A model generated the notes under the pieces. That model searched no databases. It worked only from the letters and a program-made list of their open reading frames with translations, and was not told the DNA's origin. Shown in pieces: positions 1 through 11,599 of a stretch of DNA of 64,000 nt; the stretch's first letter is position 1, and each line of letters starts with the position of its first letter. Position numbers and translations under genes: made by a program. Source of the DNA: Schizochytrium sp. TIO01 (lineage: Eukaryota > Sar > Bigyra > Thraustochytrida > Thraustochytriidae). Where the stretch lies: the NCBI GenBank assembly GCA_004764695.1, contig SMSO01000031.1:8117261-8181260 (forward strand), in the 5' to 3' direction.

Positions 1-783
1 AACAGTTTATATTAGAATTAGTTTATATTAAAATTTAATGGGCGCGCCACCTTTTAAAATGAAGAAGAAGAAGAAGAAGAAGAAAAAAAAAAAAGCATCG
101 ATTTTGTGGATGATGACGATAACGATGATGATTGATGGAAAGACCAAAGTTACATGAAATAGAAGAAAAGTACATTCGCGATTCGCGAGAAAGAAACAGA
201 CACTTGTTTTACGAAGCTGACCAATTCGCGCAAGGAAAACTCTACCTGCGGTAGAATTTCCTCGTGCATTTTAAAGATGGTCAACTGCATCTTCAGAAGT
301 GATAGTGGCCTCGTCCTGAGTTGCTGAGGAGATCATTCATCGATTGCATTTCCCAAATAAATGTATTTGTAAATTAATAAATTAATAAATTAATAAGTTA
401 AAACTGAAATGAAAAAACTTTGAGCAAGAACCATGATGCTGCTCTCTCGCTCGCTCGATATTGGACAGATTTACAGGCCTCCGGCTGCGTCTATCCTGGA
501 TCTCGCGCAGCTACAATCTCACGCCCACCACGCAGCATGGTTTATGCCGCGGCCGCAGCGCCATTTGCTCTGACGCCTCATGATCAATTGTAAAAACTTT
601 GAAGAAGTTGATTGAATTGGCAATTTCTCTTGAACTTATTACACAAAAACATGTGCCGAGAACGATGCAAAGACTGAGACGAAAAGCTGTTCAGCCTGAG
701 AAACGAAACGCGACAGGCGCGAGGGAAGGAGCAGATGAGAGGCCCTCTTCTCTCCAAAATTCCCTCGCTGAGAACAATATTCC

Positions 784-890
784 TCGCTTGCTTGCTTGCT
801 TGCTTGTTTTGCATTCATTCATTCATTCATTCACTCATTCATTCATTCATTCATTCATCATTCATTCATTCATTCATTCATCATTCATTT
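784..890. repeat. Tetranucleotide array (GCTT then ATTC)
   Basis: About five GCTT units are followed, after a short interruption, by roughly twenty ATTC units broken by single CACTC and CATCATTC interruptions. The change of unit inside one array is the same style seen at 38047-38101 and 38679-38761. Confidence 0.85.
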
Positions 891-2574
891 TTTATTGCCA
901 CTGAGCTATCAATGCCTATTTACAGCTAGTTAGCAAATAGCTTAGCAGTGTTACATTACCTCGTCACCGCTACTTAGGGTGGTACTAACCAGGTTATAGC
1001 ACGCACTACCACCGCATAACCCTAGTTGAGTTGAGTTGAGTTGAGTTTCATGGAAATTCACAAAAACCATAGCGCACGAATAACTTATGGCAGGTGGCCT
1101 GGGATAATGGAGATGAGCTATGGATAATGCCCTTCCCTCGCCACTTGTGCTGTTCGTACTTAAGAATTCTTGCTCAGGGCCCTGAGCAATGCAGCGGAAA
1201 GCTGATTGTTTTAGTACCCTGAGCCAGTTTTATGAATAAGGATTCAGTTTATGTTTAGATGACAATTTCTGAGAATGTTTCGTTTTTTATAAAAACTTCG
1301 CGGCACCTCAATCTGGGGCCGTGGAGTATTAGGCGTACATACAAGCTTTTATCTGAGCACCTTGAAGGGCAAGTTCTATTGTATTGCTGATGCTTTCCAA
1401 CTCTCACTGAGCTCCGACCTTGTTAAAAGTTCAAGCTGCCTTCGCAGCACTGCAGCAGTATCCGACCTTACACATCTGGGAGAAGGAGCACTGATCCTCG
1501 AAGGAATAGGACTGACAAAAGATCTTCGCAAGAGCTTCCAGTCGATGTACATTATGGTAAAGAACGAGTGTTTGAGCAAGCTTAAACAAGATTGATTGCC
1601 AATTCAATTTGTGTTCACTTGCCGTACAAGATCTGTAGCATCATTCAGGGAGATCCAAAAATCTGTTCTGATGGGTTATGAGCAACGAACACAAGAAAAA
1701 AGCTTGCTTGAGCTGCGACCTGAGGGCTGTTCGCCTCGCAGCTCGTAATAGAGCTCGTGAAAGAGAAAGCTCCGCGCACCGTCCACAGCTTTGCAGATGT
1801 CGAAGTCTTCCGCGCCGTGGAAACTTCTGCGCCTGAGGACATGTGATGAGCTGTTTTCCACACTTTGTGCACACATTTGCTTATTTTCAATTAACTTTTT
1901 TCTTCCTTCCTTCCTTTCTTTCTTTGCGGATCAAATAAGGACACAACCGATGTTTCACTTTCACGAAACGATCTAAAGCTACAGATAGAGAAACAAAATA
2001 AACATTGATACGCCCACATACGATACGACTTGTAGTTTCTGCAATGTCTGTCTTGGTTTGAGAAGATTTACTCCCTAAATTGCACAATCTCAAGCTAGCT
2101 TAAACATCAAGCTCAGGTTCGTTCGAATGAGGTTTCACGCGTACCTAGATGGTGTTGTGGAAGTCCGCCAAAATGTTTACATAATGCATGGCAACACCGC
2201 GAACATTGCCGATTAAGGATCTGAACGAGCTTCGAACATCTCTATAATCTTGGCATCGTTCAAGTTAGTGTGCGGTGTCCTCTCAGTGTGTCGATAAAGT
2301 TATTCTGCTGGTGTAGATAGATCTCCAGAACTGAAATACGTATCTAGCCTACTGTCAGCAGGATCTGTGCTCCCTATCACCATATCAAACGTTTTTACCG
2401 GCTAGTAGAGACTATCTCTGCCCCACCGTCTTGCAGCTGTGCTTTCCTAGCTTGCAAGTTTTCGTTTTACATACCTTGGTGAAATGAAGGTGCCCAAAGT
2501 ACTACCTTGTTAGCGGCCTAACCTGCCACTAGTACTTTTGAGGGGTATTACGAGGAGTGGTAAGGAGCTTAGAT

Positions 2575-2597
2575 GTAGTACTTTGGGAAAGTACTAC
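2575..2597. repeat. Perfect inverted repeat, 10-bp arms, 3-base loop
   Basis: GTAGTACTTT is followed by GGG and its exact reverse complement AAAGTACTAC. A further copy of AAAGTACTAC lies at 2496-2505. The site is about 235 bp upstream of the ATG at 2832. It may be a regulatory site or a hairpin; function is unknown. Confidence 0.6.
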
Positions 2598-2831
2598 GTC
2601 TTAAATTGGAAAGTGTACTAAAAGGCTATTTCTGGACAAAGTCATGGGTGTAAGAAGAAGGTTTGAAAAGTACAACACCTCATGGAAAGCGTAGAACTAA
2701 AATGCTACTTCTGAGGTACTCAGGCTTTTGCCCAATCTAAGACCCCCGTGTAATTGTTGCATGGCAAACCTGCAACATCTCCCTAGACGAGATTACGCCG
2801 CAGCGAGGCAGTGAGTGCCCAGGCGTAGAAC

Positions 2832-4253
2832 ATGCGCGTCTGGCTCGTGGGCTTGACAGTCTGTGGCATCGCAGTTGCTATCTGGAGCCTGTACGCCGCT
2901 TTTAGCTCTGTTGTAGGCTTCGAACAGGAGTCGATCGTTTTCATATATCAAGCTGTAGGCTGGACGGGAAACGAGACCAAACGCGAGGGGAATTTCAGAC
3001 AAGGAAGACATGTGAGGAGAGCAATAAGAGCCCTCTTGACCACAGAGCTCGCTCCAAATTTTGTTTGGCAGATGGAGACATTTTTTGGGCCATCTTGGAT
3101 TAAACTCGCAAATATGACGCGATCGATATTAGCCGGCGAGAAACCAATTGAGGTAGAATTGGCAAGTGAAACTCAGACCGTGGAAGAACCGGATCATGTG
3201 GTCGTGATGGACCTTTTCATCGCATGTGAAGAGAGTGCATGTAAAGATATTAAACGCTTGCTGCCAATGTGTATTTTCGTAAATGCCAACAATGTTTCGG
3301 CGACGGTAAAGAAAATCGTCGGAGTTGCAAACTCAGGTTGGCTAGGAATGGGCACTCCTTCCCGGCAGAGGACAAGCGGACCACAATGCTTTTATACGAG
3401 AACAACACCAATGCAAAGCAAGGGAGACGCATACTTCCAGTCTCTGAAGTTTCTGATGGAGCCTACTTACAAACACGCTCTCGAAACTGGGGCATATGAG
3501 TATATCTTGCGGACGGACGTAGATGCGCTTATGATGCCAGGTGCTCTGACTGAGTACCCAGTGGCTCACGACGTCTGGATTGGGAGAGGTTTTTCAGGTG
3601 TTCCATTAACTTCACATTTGCTTGCTGAGTTCACGAAAGCTAATCTGCACTGGAGTGAGGCCTACCCTGGCGCTTTCAAGGAGCGTGTGAACATGCAAAG
3701 TACATTTTATCTACGAGCGAACATAGCTTGGAAATTTACTGATCGTTTGATCGAGGCAAGCAATAGAGTTTATAAAGAGGCATTTCCAGAGGACTTTTGC
3801 AAGAATCTGGAGAATACTGAAGCGGCTCAAGAGCTTGCTCCAGGCAAGAAATCCCTCTGTCGCTGGCCTTATTGGCATAAAGGGGTATCAACACTATACG
3901 GCACTGCGATAGCAGCTAATACTTTGATTAAAAACCTTTTCATTACGGACAAACTCGATGTTTTAGCTGCACCTGTAGATGAACACTACGAAACCGATGC
4001 ATTCAAGCTTGTCCAGATGCACTTAATTTCACAAAAACACTTTATTCAAACGGAAGTAAAAGAACAGAGGGATCTACTTTGTAAAGACCCGGAGGTATTC
4101 ATCAAAGACCTCACAGTCAAATCCAAGCACAGCAGATTAAGAGCTCTGGCGGATGGTTACCTTCACAATGGTGGTCGCGATGTCAATGCCTTTGCCGGAA
4201 AACTTATATTTGAAAACTTGATACTTCGACTATGTCACAAAGAAACCAATTAG
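2832..4253 (+). CDS. Type II membrane glycosyltransferase-like protein
   Basis: A 473-residue protein, complete from ATG to TAG. Residues about 3-28 form a single hydrophobic segment after one Arg, which fits a signal anchor that places the rest in the Golgi or ER lumen. The lumenal part has N-glycosylation sequons (NET 47-49, NMT 94-96, NVS 154-156). The phrase YEYILRTDVDALMMPG at 222-237 resembles the DxD-type nucleotide-sugar/metal site of glycosyltransferases, here DVDAL at 229-233, and several Cys-containing segments follow. I cannot place it in a named family with certainty; similar uncharacterised proteins occur in algae and oomycetes. The start is the first ATG, after an untranslated leader. 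Substrate is unknown. The gene stands alone; the next features are tRNA genes on the other strand. Confidence 0.6.
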   Translation: MRVWLVGLTVCGIAVAIWSLYAAFSSVVGFEQESIVFIYQAVGWTGNETKREGNFRQGRHVRRAIRALLTTELAPNFVWQMETFFGPSWIKLANMTRSILAGEKPIEVELASETQTVEEPDHVVVMDLFIACEESACKDIKRLLPMCIFVNANNVSATVKKIVGVANSGWLGMGTPSRQRTSGPQCFYTRTTPMQSKGDAYFQSLKFLMEPTYKHALETGAYEYILRTDVDALMMPGALTEYPVAHDVWIGRGFSGVPLTSHLLAEFTKANLHWSEAYPGAFKERVNMQSTFYLRANIAWKFTDRLIEASNRVYKEAFPEDFCKNLENTEAAQELAPGKKSLCRWPYWHKGVSTLYGTAIAANTLIKNLFITDKLDVLAAPVDEHYETDAFKLVQMHLISQKHFIQTEVKEQRDLLCKDPEVFIKDLTVKSKHSRLRALADGYLHNGGRDVNAFAGKLIFENLILRLCHKETN

Positions 4254-5037
4254 TACCTAAACAGATCCAACAATAATAAGAAGCACGTTTTTCTCCTCGG
4301 CCCTCTTCATTCGATACTAGAGAGATCAACCTTGCAAATATAAACCCTTCATAACCTTTGATCCGGAATTTAATTTAAAATATGAGTACTACCTACCTAC
4401 TCACCGATTCATCAGAAACCTTTAATTTATATCTAGAATCAGATTTCTTGACTCGTCCTTTTTTTTTAATTGGCTACTTCGGCTCAATAGGCACTGTCGT
4501 TTCTTGAACTACAGTTCATAATGAACAATAGCTTCCCTCCTTCATAATCCACTATCACGATTGTGCTTCTGTAGATAAACTTAACTCTTGTTTCTCATTT
4601 ACATTGTCACAAGTACTACCTAGAACCCATCTTATGTTTAAACGTGCAGAGCCTCCCATTGCATAACCCTTTGCGAAATCAATCATTGGTCAAAGGCAAC
4701 TCTTGTGAATCCTCTCATTGGTAAATACTCAAGCCAGAACAGACACCCACTCCTGATAAGTTAGCCCAGCTCCTTCTAGTGCTTCTTCCAGCGAATTTCA
4801 TTGGTATCCATACTGTCACCAGAACTGTTATCAAAACTACCCATCCACTATGGATGGCATCGCAAACCCTATGAAAGCAAGCTTCATTCTCCAACTGCAG
4901 ATTTCGACCTACTTCAAGGAAAACAATAAAAAGAGAAAAATATCCTTTTCCCAAGGCAGTAGTAGGTAGAAAATACCTATGTACCGCTAGCTAGCTAGCT
5001 AGCTGATGGAAGCAGGGAAAAGGCAAAAAAGAAGGTT
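4254..5037. other. Spacer after the glycosyltransferase-like gene
   Basis: Non-coding. It holds two copies of GTACTACCT (4386-4394 and 4613-4621), T-rich stretches and a short GCTA array at about 4987-5004. A T-run on the minus strand at the right end would terminate the tRNA gene at 5038. I see no supported gene. Confidence 0.55.
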
Positions 5038-5109
5038 GGGGCGAGTTGGGGATTGAACCCAAGACCCCCTCTACCCAAAAGAGGGATGCTGCCACTACAC
5101 CACACGCCC
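5038..5109 (-). tRNA. tRNA-Pro (anticodon UGG)
   Basis: A 72-nt cloverleaf without encoded CCA. The acceptor stem GGGCGTG pairs with CTCGCCC with one T-T mismatch at the sixth pair. The D arm contains GTGTAGTGGCAGC. The anticodon stem CCTCT/AGAGG closes the loop TTTGGGT, so the anticodon is TGG (proline, CCA codons). The T arm is TTGGG-TTCAATC-CCCAA. A TTTTTT run follows on the minus strand, as expected for a Pol III terminator. It is identical over all 72 nt to the copy at 5262-5333. Confidence 0.9.
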
Positions 5110-5195
5110 ATATCATCTTGAAATAGAAGCTGCCACAATTGGTAAAGAACACCATGGAAGGTAGATCAGAAGGGAAAAAATAAAAAATGAGGTTT

Positions 5196-5240
5196 GGAGC
5201 AAGGCGGGAATCGAACCCATAACCCGATTATGGAGGTTGC
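5196..5240 (-). pseudogene. Truncated tRNA 3' half, Met-like
   Basis: Between the two tRNA-Pro genes lies a 45-nt piece that reads on the minus strand as an anticodon-arm-like segment containing CCATAA, then a T arm (GGGTTCGATTCCC) and an acceptor-like CTTGCTC plus C. No matching 5' half (GAGCAAG) lies upstream, where the sequence instead meets the trailer of the other tRNA-Pro. The anticodon loop has eight bases and there is no normal variable loop. A T-rich terminator-like run follows. It is probably a dead tRNA, with CAT as the likely former anticodon. Confidence 0.55.
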
Positions 5241-5261
5241 GAAAACCAAAAAAAAGAAGTT

Positions 5262-5333
5262 GGGGCGAGTTGGGGATTGAACCCAAGACCCCCTCTACCC
5301 AAAAGAGGGATGCTGCCACTACACCACACGCCC
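5262..5333 (-). tRNA. tRNA-Pro (anticodon UGG), second copy
   Basis: Same 72-nt sequence and fold as the copy at 5038-5109, in the same orientation, 152 bp away. It is followed on the minus strand by a run of eight T residues, a Pol III terminator. The identity extends a little into the 3' trailer (AAGAAG on the plus strand), which shows a recent local duplication. Confidence 0.9.
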
Positions 5334-7662
5334 TTAGGAGCTCTCGTGCTCCTTGAACTTAGACGAACTACACAGGATTATAACTGACATGCTCTGGAAC
5401 CAAAGGTAGTATTACTTTTCATGGATTCAAGCCCAGCGCACAGCCGAAGGAAATGTAAGGATAGATGGCGAGAGCTCAAGCTTGGTTGAGAGGTGGATAT
5501 TGATGCTTTATGCGGGCTCGAAAATGCTGTAGAGGCGAACTTTGATATCTTGCGAACCAAGCGACGTGGCTCTTGACGGTTATTTAGGGTTTACCATAAG
5601 CCTGGTGCCAGCGCGTGTCCAAGGATCGAAGTGGTACTGCGAAGGACAGTACAAAAGTGGGCCAATTACAATCGAAACTCTGGCACTCTGCGTGAACATT
5701 GAAATGCTGATAAGCAGAACCACTGGGTTCCCTTGTGAAGAGCACCTGGTAGTGATGTTTTATTACAGTCAAAAATAGATGAACTAAATTTGTTTCAATT
5801 AAATTAGTAGAAGCACAAAAAATGTAATCACTCAGATCGACTATGAGATAGCTCTGATATTTTACAAATAATATGTCGAGATGTCATTTATATTTGTAGA
5901 AAATGATATGGTGTGTCCGTCGGTTGGTCTGCCTCCTAAGAAGATTATTTAAACCTCCGAGACACACTAAATGCCTTAAAATACTTTTCTTACTGCTAAA
6001 TAAAATTTGATCTGCTCGATTATCATATGCTCGATCAACACGAATTTACTCATGCAAGTGTCATGTTTTATAGTTCCATTGTTAAATACGGAAATAGGCA
6101 GGCGGAATCTACTCCTGTTTGATCGTTTTCACCGTTTTCGATATCGTTATGGAACGTTACGTGAAACGAAGTAACTGGGTGTCAGGCGCGCCTTATCGCT
6201 TGGAAATTGAACTATAAAATGATGGAATCGAATTTCACATTATCAAACATGCAATAGACATATATTAGGGAATTTCCTCTCTTACCTCCCATTCATTATT
6301 ATTGAGGGATAGGTTCAACATGTTAATTTTATCGCTTTCAGATGGACAATATCACAAAATGAACTCTTCGGCACAGGAAAAAATGCATTTTGCTGATCTA
6401 ATGTGCAAGCTGCAGGATAACAAAGACCTTCAGCCTCTAGGAAGGAACCTTTGGATCATATCTAGCTGAATGAACCTTTGTTTTCGCATGATCTTCGGGC
6501 GTAGCAGTACAAAGTGAGGCAGTGATTTCCGTCAGGACAGACTTCTAGGTAGGTTTTGCACATTAACTTAAACTGGTATTAGTTGGTAATCTAGTTTTCT
6601 GAGAATTCATTCTAGTGAAAATTAGCTTGAATTGAATTTGATTGGCGTTGATGGCGTTTGTGACGTGTAGTACGTCTTTGAGTCTAAGCCTTTCAATTAA
6701 AGCTACACGAATATGTCCCAAATCGCTACCAAATCGGCATCGTGCAAGGTTAAATTATACAATCAGCTAGCGTTTTATCTCTTTGAAGGCGTCTTCTCTT
6801 CGTCCTAAGCAGTGCTTCACATCTTGTAGTGATTTCTCAGGACATATTAGAGGTGATGGCATTCAGATTAAATCTGCATACCCTCAAATGTGCTATCTCT
6901 TTGTGATCAAACCTATCATCGCCATTAGCTTGGGCAAGCTAAGTATTATTTTCAAAGTTTTGCGTCGTACTCCAAACTTTTAGTTACATTCCGACTTATA
7001 TGGCTAGCTAGAGAAGCACAATGTAAATAATCAATGATTCAAGACATAGAAAGCCACTGCATATAGATTTGCACAGACATTAGCTAACACTCTTTAGAGA
7101 TGCAACAGCATCTTATCTTCTTGTTTGACTTATACTGTTAGTGTTATAATTCCTGCTTCATACACAATACCTAGTATGATAGAGTTCCGTGCATCTCACC
7201 CGAGTCACAAGATTACAGACCAACATAGTTGTTAGAGTATAAACGAAAGATAATATTATGAGTACCCATATGATTTAGAGAGATACTGAATCTCTTGTGG
7301 CTCTCTATAGAAGTGCGACCTCCATGTGATAATGTTACGATGTTGTGCTTCATAGCTAGAGTGTATGGTTGGTCCGGTTGGTTCAGACTTTTACAGGCTG
7401 GGATTATTAGACTGCGGAATTGAAACAAAAAACCTAGAGCCGCGTTGTCTATTTCGTAATGTAATGATAATTACCTTGTGCGAGATACTTAATGAAAAAG
7501 CCATGTGATTTTCGCGAAGGAGACTGTTGCCAAGTGCTGCATATAAAGTCCCAGAATGGTCCACAAATGAATGTATCTGTTGCTCTTGTCGAAATGAAAT
7601 GGCACATGTGCATGGGAAAGGCCTACGGTTAATGATGTCCTAAAGCAGAATTTGATATTACT
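5334..7662. other. AT-rich intergenic region
   Basis: Only short frames with no recognisable product are present on either strand (largest 78 codons). The base composition is AT-rich, without clear repeats. No gene can be supported. The copia element inserts at the right end. Confidence 0.5.
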
Positions 7663-7861
7663 GCAAGTTAGCGTGAGGCGATCACCAAGAGATAGCGTAG
7701 GTAGAGAGATGAAGGAAAACTATAGTTAGCATTAACATTCAGGAACTGCTGACAAGGTATCTATTGTCTAAGTTTAGGCTTCTGGGCTTGTGAACGTTCG
7801 TACATGGGTGTTCTCATATATGCACACCTGTGTACACACCTAGCTGTTATACTTCAATACA
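7663..7861 (-). repeat. copia LTR (3' LTR of the element)
   Basis: 199 bp, beginning TGCAAGTTAG on the plus strand and ending CTTCAATACA, so it has TG...CA ends. It aligns along its whole length with 13239-13431. It contains the conserved stretch CAGGAACTGCTGACAAGGTAT shortened here to its core GAACTGCTGACAAGG. The G-rich tract lies immediately to the right. Confidence 0.85.
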
Positions 7862-8003
7862 CCCCCGCAAACTGCTTGACAGGTCCTATTGCGTTGAGGA
7901 TTCGACTCGCATGTGTCCAATGTGATTGGAGTGCAAGTGGTTTGGTTAGTAGATCATCTATATTATCCGCACTTTTGACATGATGTATTTTGAGTGTTTT
8001 ATT

Positions 8004-8610
8004 TTATCTTCTGTGAATCAGTACAGCAAGTTGTACTGCCAGGTATCCTGACTCACTATTGACATCTTCTTTCTTAACACATTTTACTAGTGGTTGATTG
8101 TCAACAAATAATTGCATTACGTCAATATGGATGCTCATATCTGCTAGCAATTGTCTAATGAATTCCCCATAAAGAACTCCTCCAACTGCAGCTATTAATT
8201 CAGCCTCATATGCACTCTCTGTCACTGTAGCCTGTTTAGCTGTCTTCCATAATACAGCACTGTTTGTTTAACAGTATAACGTATCCTGAAACACTACGGC
8301 GTAGCTTGTCATTCTTCTTGTTGAAAGACGCATCAGTGTATACCTGAAGTTCCAAATCTTTCACCGACTTAGCACCTTTTAGGGTAAGTGGCATAGCACC
8401 TTTTAGGGTAAGTGGCAGTGCATTTGTGTATTGTACATAACGGAATGCATGTTTAAGTGCTGCCATGTGCTCTTTACCATAATTTTGTCCATGACTTGCT
8501 AGCTGGTGCAGGGTGTAAGCCATATCAGGACGAGTTTTGTGCAGGTGCATAAGTGTTCCTACCAGAGAACGATAATTTTCATTCACTGACTCTTCAGGAT
8601 GTACACTCAA
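8004..8610 (-). pseudogene. copia RNase H region
   Basis: Two adjacent minus-strand frames (8610-8236 and 8225-8004) carry the C-terminal end of a copia polyprotein: YRSLVGTLMHL, TRPDMAYTL, a YTDAS motif (first RNase H aspartate), SVSGYVILLN, then ESAYEAELIA and FVDNQP. A stop or frameshift near 8226-8235 separates them. An in-frame 24-bp tandem duplication at 8371-8418 repeats the residues PLTLKGAM. The product cannot be functional as it stands. Confidence 0.85.
8371..8418. repeat. 24-bp tandem duplication inside RNase H remnant
   Basis: The unit AGCACCTTTTAGGGTAAGTG plus GCAT is present twice in direct succession with no differences. It keeps the reading frame and adds eight residues to the decayed RNase H region. 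Confidence 0.8.
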
Positions 8611-8749
8611 CTCTTTTCTTACAGCGTCTAAGAGCCCTTTTACGGTACTCTTTTTTACTGATAGTACAAATCTTTCGTGTTTTCATGTATACATGTGTAT
8701 CACTAAGATAATGACACTTCTGGTCTCGGTTCACTTTGATGCCTACATC

Positions 8750-9341
8750 TGCCTGTAGTTCCTCAACTATAGAATTAATTGCTTAGGGTGCTCCAAAGAT
8801 TCGCATGTCATCGACATGAATAAGTTTTCACCTAGGAAGAGTGATGCATCAGTTATAGATCTTTTTAGTCCATAGCTTTCTATAACCGCAGTTAGATGAT
8901 CCATCCATCGGCGAGGTGCACTTTTAAGACCATAAAAACTCTTGCGAAGCCTAAAGCAATAGCCTTCTTTCAGTTCTACCCCTTCTATGCCACGAATGTA
9001 CAAAAATTCATCATCTGGTAGTGTGCTTCCAGAAACGCAGCTGTTACGTCAATTGTGATTGCATCATAGCCTCTTGTAAGTGCAATAATCATTGCTACAC
9101 GAATGCTTACTACATTAACAGTTGGCGACTAGATATCGTATATATTTTTAACTTTCTCATCATAGCCTTGAACTACAACTCTAGCTTTCAATATCTTCGA
9201 TGGTGATGGCTTCTTTGTAAACACCCGTCTTGTTCCCATATGAGATAGTCCTTCTGGTACTGTGTCCAGATGTACGATTTCCAGAACTCCGGCACGTGCA
9301 ATATGCCTACATTCGCCATTCATTGCCTCAATCCATAGCAA
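8750..9341 (-). pseudogene. copia reverse transcriptase region (RVT_2), broken
   Basis: The minus-strand frame 9341-9129 has the RT start (KARVVVQGYDEKV). The frame 9003-8767 has the copia signature SFYGLKSAPRRWMDH. The catalytic motif, in the form LIHVDDMRIFGAP, lies at about 8775-8820 in a different frame from the preceding block and behind a TGA. At least two frameshifts and missing sequence between the blocks therefore separate parts of the enzyme. No continuous RT is encoded. Confidence 0.85.
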
Positions 9342-9733
9342 TTATAAAATTATTTGGTAGTTGTATCATTGCTTTATACGTTGTCGGTGCTTCTATGTCA
9401 TCGTAGGGATATTTCTTCATTTTCGGGACTGGGATATTGTGAGTCCTACTTCCTGCTCTCGACGTGTCTATCTTTATAAGTAGAACAGCGAGTTGCTTCT
9501 CAAGAAAAACCTTCTCTTTCTATTTATGTTTAACCGATTTCGAATCTGCCAAGTTATTATTCTTCCCCCCGATCCGGGATCGTTTTGGACTTTGAGCATA
9601 GTATTGGTGTTTACTAGCAGCGCCTTTGCACTGTAGTCAACATTTAGAGGGACGACGTGTTTGCAGAACCTTTTTGGATCTACGCCTGTCATCTCGAGAA
9701 TGTTGAGAACTACCAGCCAAATCTTGGGCTGTA

Positions 9734-10240
9734 TCACTCACTGTCTGAGTCACTTTGTGAGTCATCGTGATTGTCCAGTGTGTGATATTCATCACCGTCA
9801 GATTCACTGTACGAATCATCGTGATCTTCCATTCGAATTATTGTAATATTGTCTTTAGGAACATTATTCATTCTATCACCGAGAGCATCTGTGGCTCCTC
9901 CCCTTGTAGTGAGTTCACCGAAAGCATCTGTAGCCTCCCTTGTGGTGCCTCGTACAGCAAGACGTTCTACACCGAAAGCATCTTTGGCTTCCCTTGTGTT
10001 GTCTCCTACAGCAAGATGATCAGTACCTGTGGACTGTTGTAGCGATCTCGGAGAAATTTGTGTTCTGGGCGTGTGCTGCGCATCATCTTTTGAAGTCTTA
10101 TCAGTCACTGTCTGTGCATCATCTTGCGATGTCCTATTAGTTGCCTGCCGTGCGCCGTCGTGCGGTGTCTGGTCGGGCATCAAATAATCTTTACCATTGC
10201 TGCCTTGTGGAGAAGTGTTCGAAATGGGTAGTGGTATCAC
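9734..10240 (-). pseudogene. Linker between copia integrase and RT
   Basis: A 168-codon hydrophilic frame, rich in Asp, Ser, Thr and Gln, with an internal imperfect repeat of about 13 residues (REATDAFG-type units at plus 9900-10000) and an acidic end (SDSDSE). Position and composition match the poorly conserved spacer between integrase and reverse transcriptase of copia polyproteins. It has no recognisable enzymatic motif. Confidence 0.6.
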
Positions 10241-10715
10241 TATCTGGAGTTGACTGTCGACCAGAGGTCAAGTCATCGGAGTTGCTTCAGGTGTTACCTG
10301 AAAGTTTTCTCCTTCTATTTGTTTATTTGCATCTTCATATGCCCAGTGCTGAATTTCGTCAGTTGTAATGTCTAGGCCCGGAGATTCAATTCTATTGCGA
10401 ACATCTTCAGTAATTGCATCATCGTACACGATGACTTCTCGGGACTGTATAATTTTATCCTTTGGGTAAGTACATGGTAAGTTCCATGAGTGTAATTACT
10501 TGCATACCCTAGGAAATATCCTATTTCGTCTCTATCTTCAAGTTTTGGCGAAACTGGGAGTTTCTTGTATACACATGGTGCTCCGAAACTGTGAAACTTG
10601 CTATTGTCCTGGGCTACCCCAAAATGTTGCTAATATGGAGATGATACGTTCCGGCTGAAAGCCGTACGACTCCTTATATGTACAGTGTGGGAAAAGCAAA
10701 TGACCAGTCCTTTCT

Positions 10716-11342
10716 TCATAGTGAAGCAGTTTTCAGATGTGAACGAAGGCCATTCATGAGTACTCGATTAATTCCTTCAGCTGGATTGGTCGCATGTGAA
10801 TGTAGTGCCAAGAACTGATGTGTCCATTGAAGATCTTTAATCCGTGATGCAAATGATCCTCCTTTAAAGTATGTTGCTCCGTCAGTGCGGATCGTGACAT
10901 GAGGATTATTCGTGTCTTTTAACCAGTGCTTGCGAAATTTGTCTAGTGTAAGAACAACTTCTTCTGTCGATCTCATGAAATAGACATACGCAAAATCTGA
11001 GTATAGGTCGCGATAAGTGATTGCGTATATGGATCTCTATGGTAGCCCGGGGACATTAAATGGTCCCATCACATCAGCAGCAGCTGCTTGCCTAGGTGCA
11101 TTAGGATATGGCTTGTGTGGGCCTTTCATCGCAGGTAGTCGTTCAAAGTTCGCGATCTTACAGTCTATGCATCGGTAATTGATGCGAGATGCGGATATGC
11201 CTAAGGAACTTGCCAGTCTTTGTTTTGATGCATGTCCTAATTTTAAGTGTAATTCCAGCCAGTCTCTATTCATCTTCTCCAGTCCTTTCATAGCACGAAT
11301 TGTTAAAGCCGTGGCTGTCAGTGCTCTTACAGGAACTAGCAT
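10716..11342 (-). pseudogene. copia integrase region (HHCC plus catalytic core)
   Basis: The frame 11342-11037 holds the GAG-pre-integrase zinc finger (LHLKLGH followed by CIDC) and the first catalytic Asp in AADVMGPF. The frame 10976-10716 holds the second Asp in TIRTDGATYF and the Glu in NPAEGINRV, about 35 residues apart as in DD35E enzymes. A break near 10977-11036 separates the halves. The enzyme is inactive as it stands. Confidence 0.85.
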
Positions 11343-11599
11343 CGGTAGATTAGACTGTTTTTGTAAGATAACTATTTCACCATGTGGGTTTTCATGTAGT
11401 GATGATTCTTTTCATGATGAACTGAGTAACCGCATTGGGTGAGTCGCATTGTCGATATTAGAGTATGGTCTGAATCTGGAGCATGATACGCAGTGATTGC
11501 CATTGGGACGATTCTATTCGAGTCAGTCCTTAGCTGTATTCTAGCGTTCCCTTTCCTACTATGTGTACAGATTCACCTTGAGCATCTTTCATAGTCTTG

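Larger units (their letters stand above)
1..2831. other. Non-coding AT-rich region with simple repeats
   Basis: I see no gene here. Open frames are short, overlap on both strands, and several lack a true ATG (the frame at 1362 begins with TTG). The stretch contains a GAA/A-rich run near 61-95, AATTA-type repeats near 371-397, a tetranucleotide array at 784-890, a GTTGA pentanucleotide run at about 1025-1046, and a cluster of GTACTAC motifs at 2499-2597 just before the first gene. The last 200 bases may hold the promoter of the gene at 2832, but no TATA-like element stands out. Confidence 0.6.

Noticed and set aside
1362-1595. 77-codon plus-strand frame
   Set aside because: Begins with TTG, has no motif and sits among other short frames.
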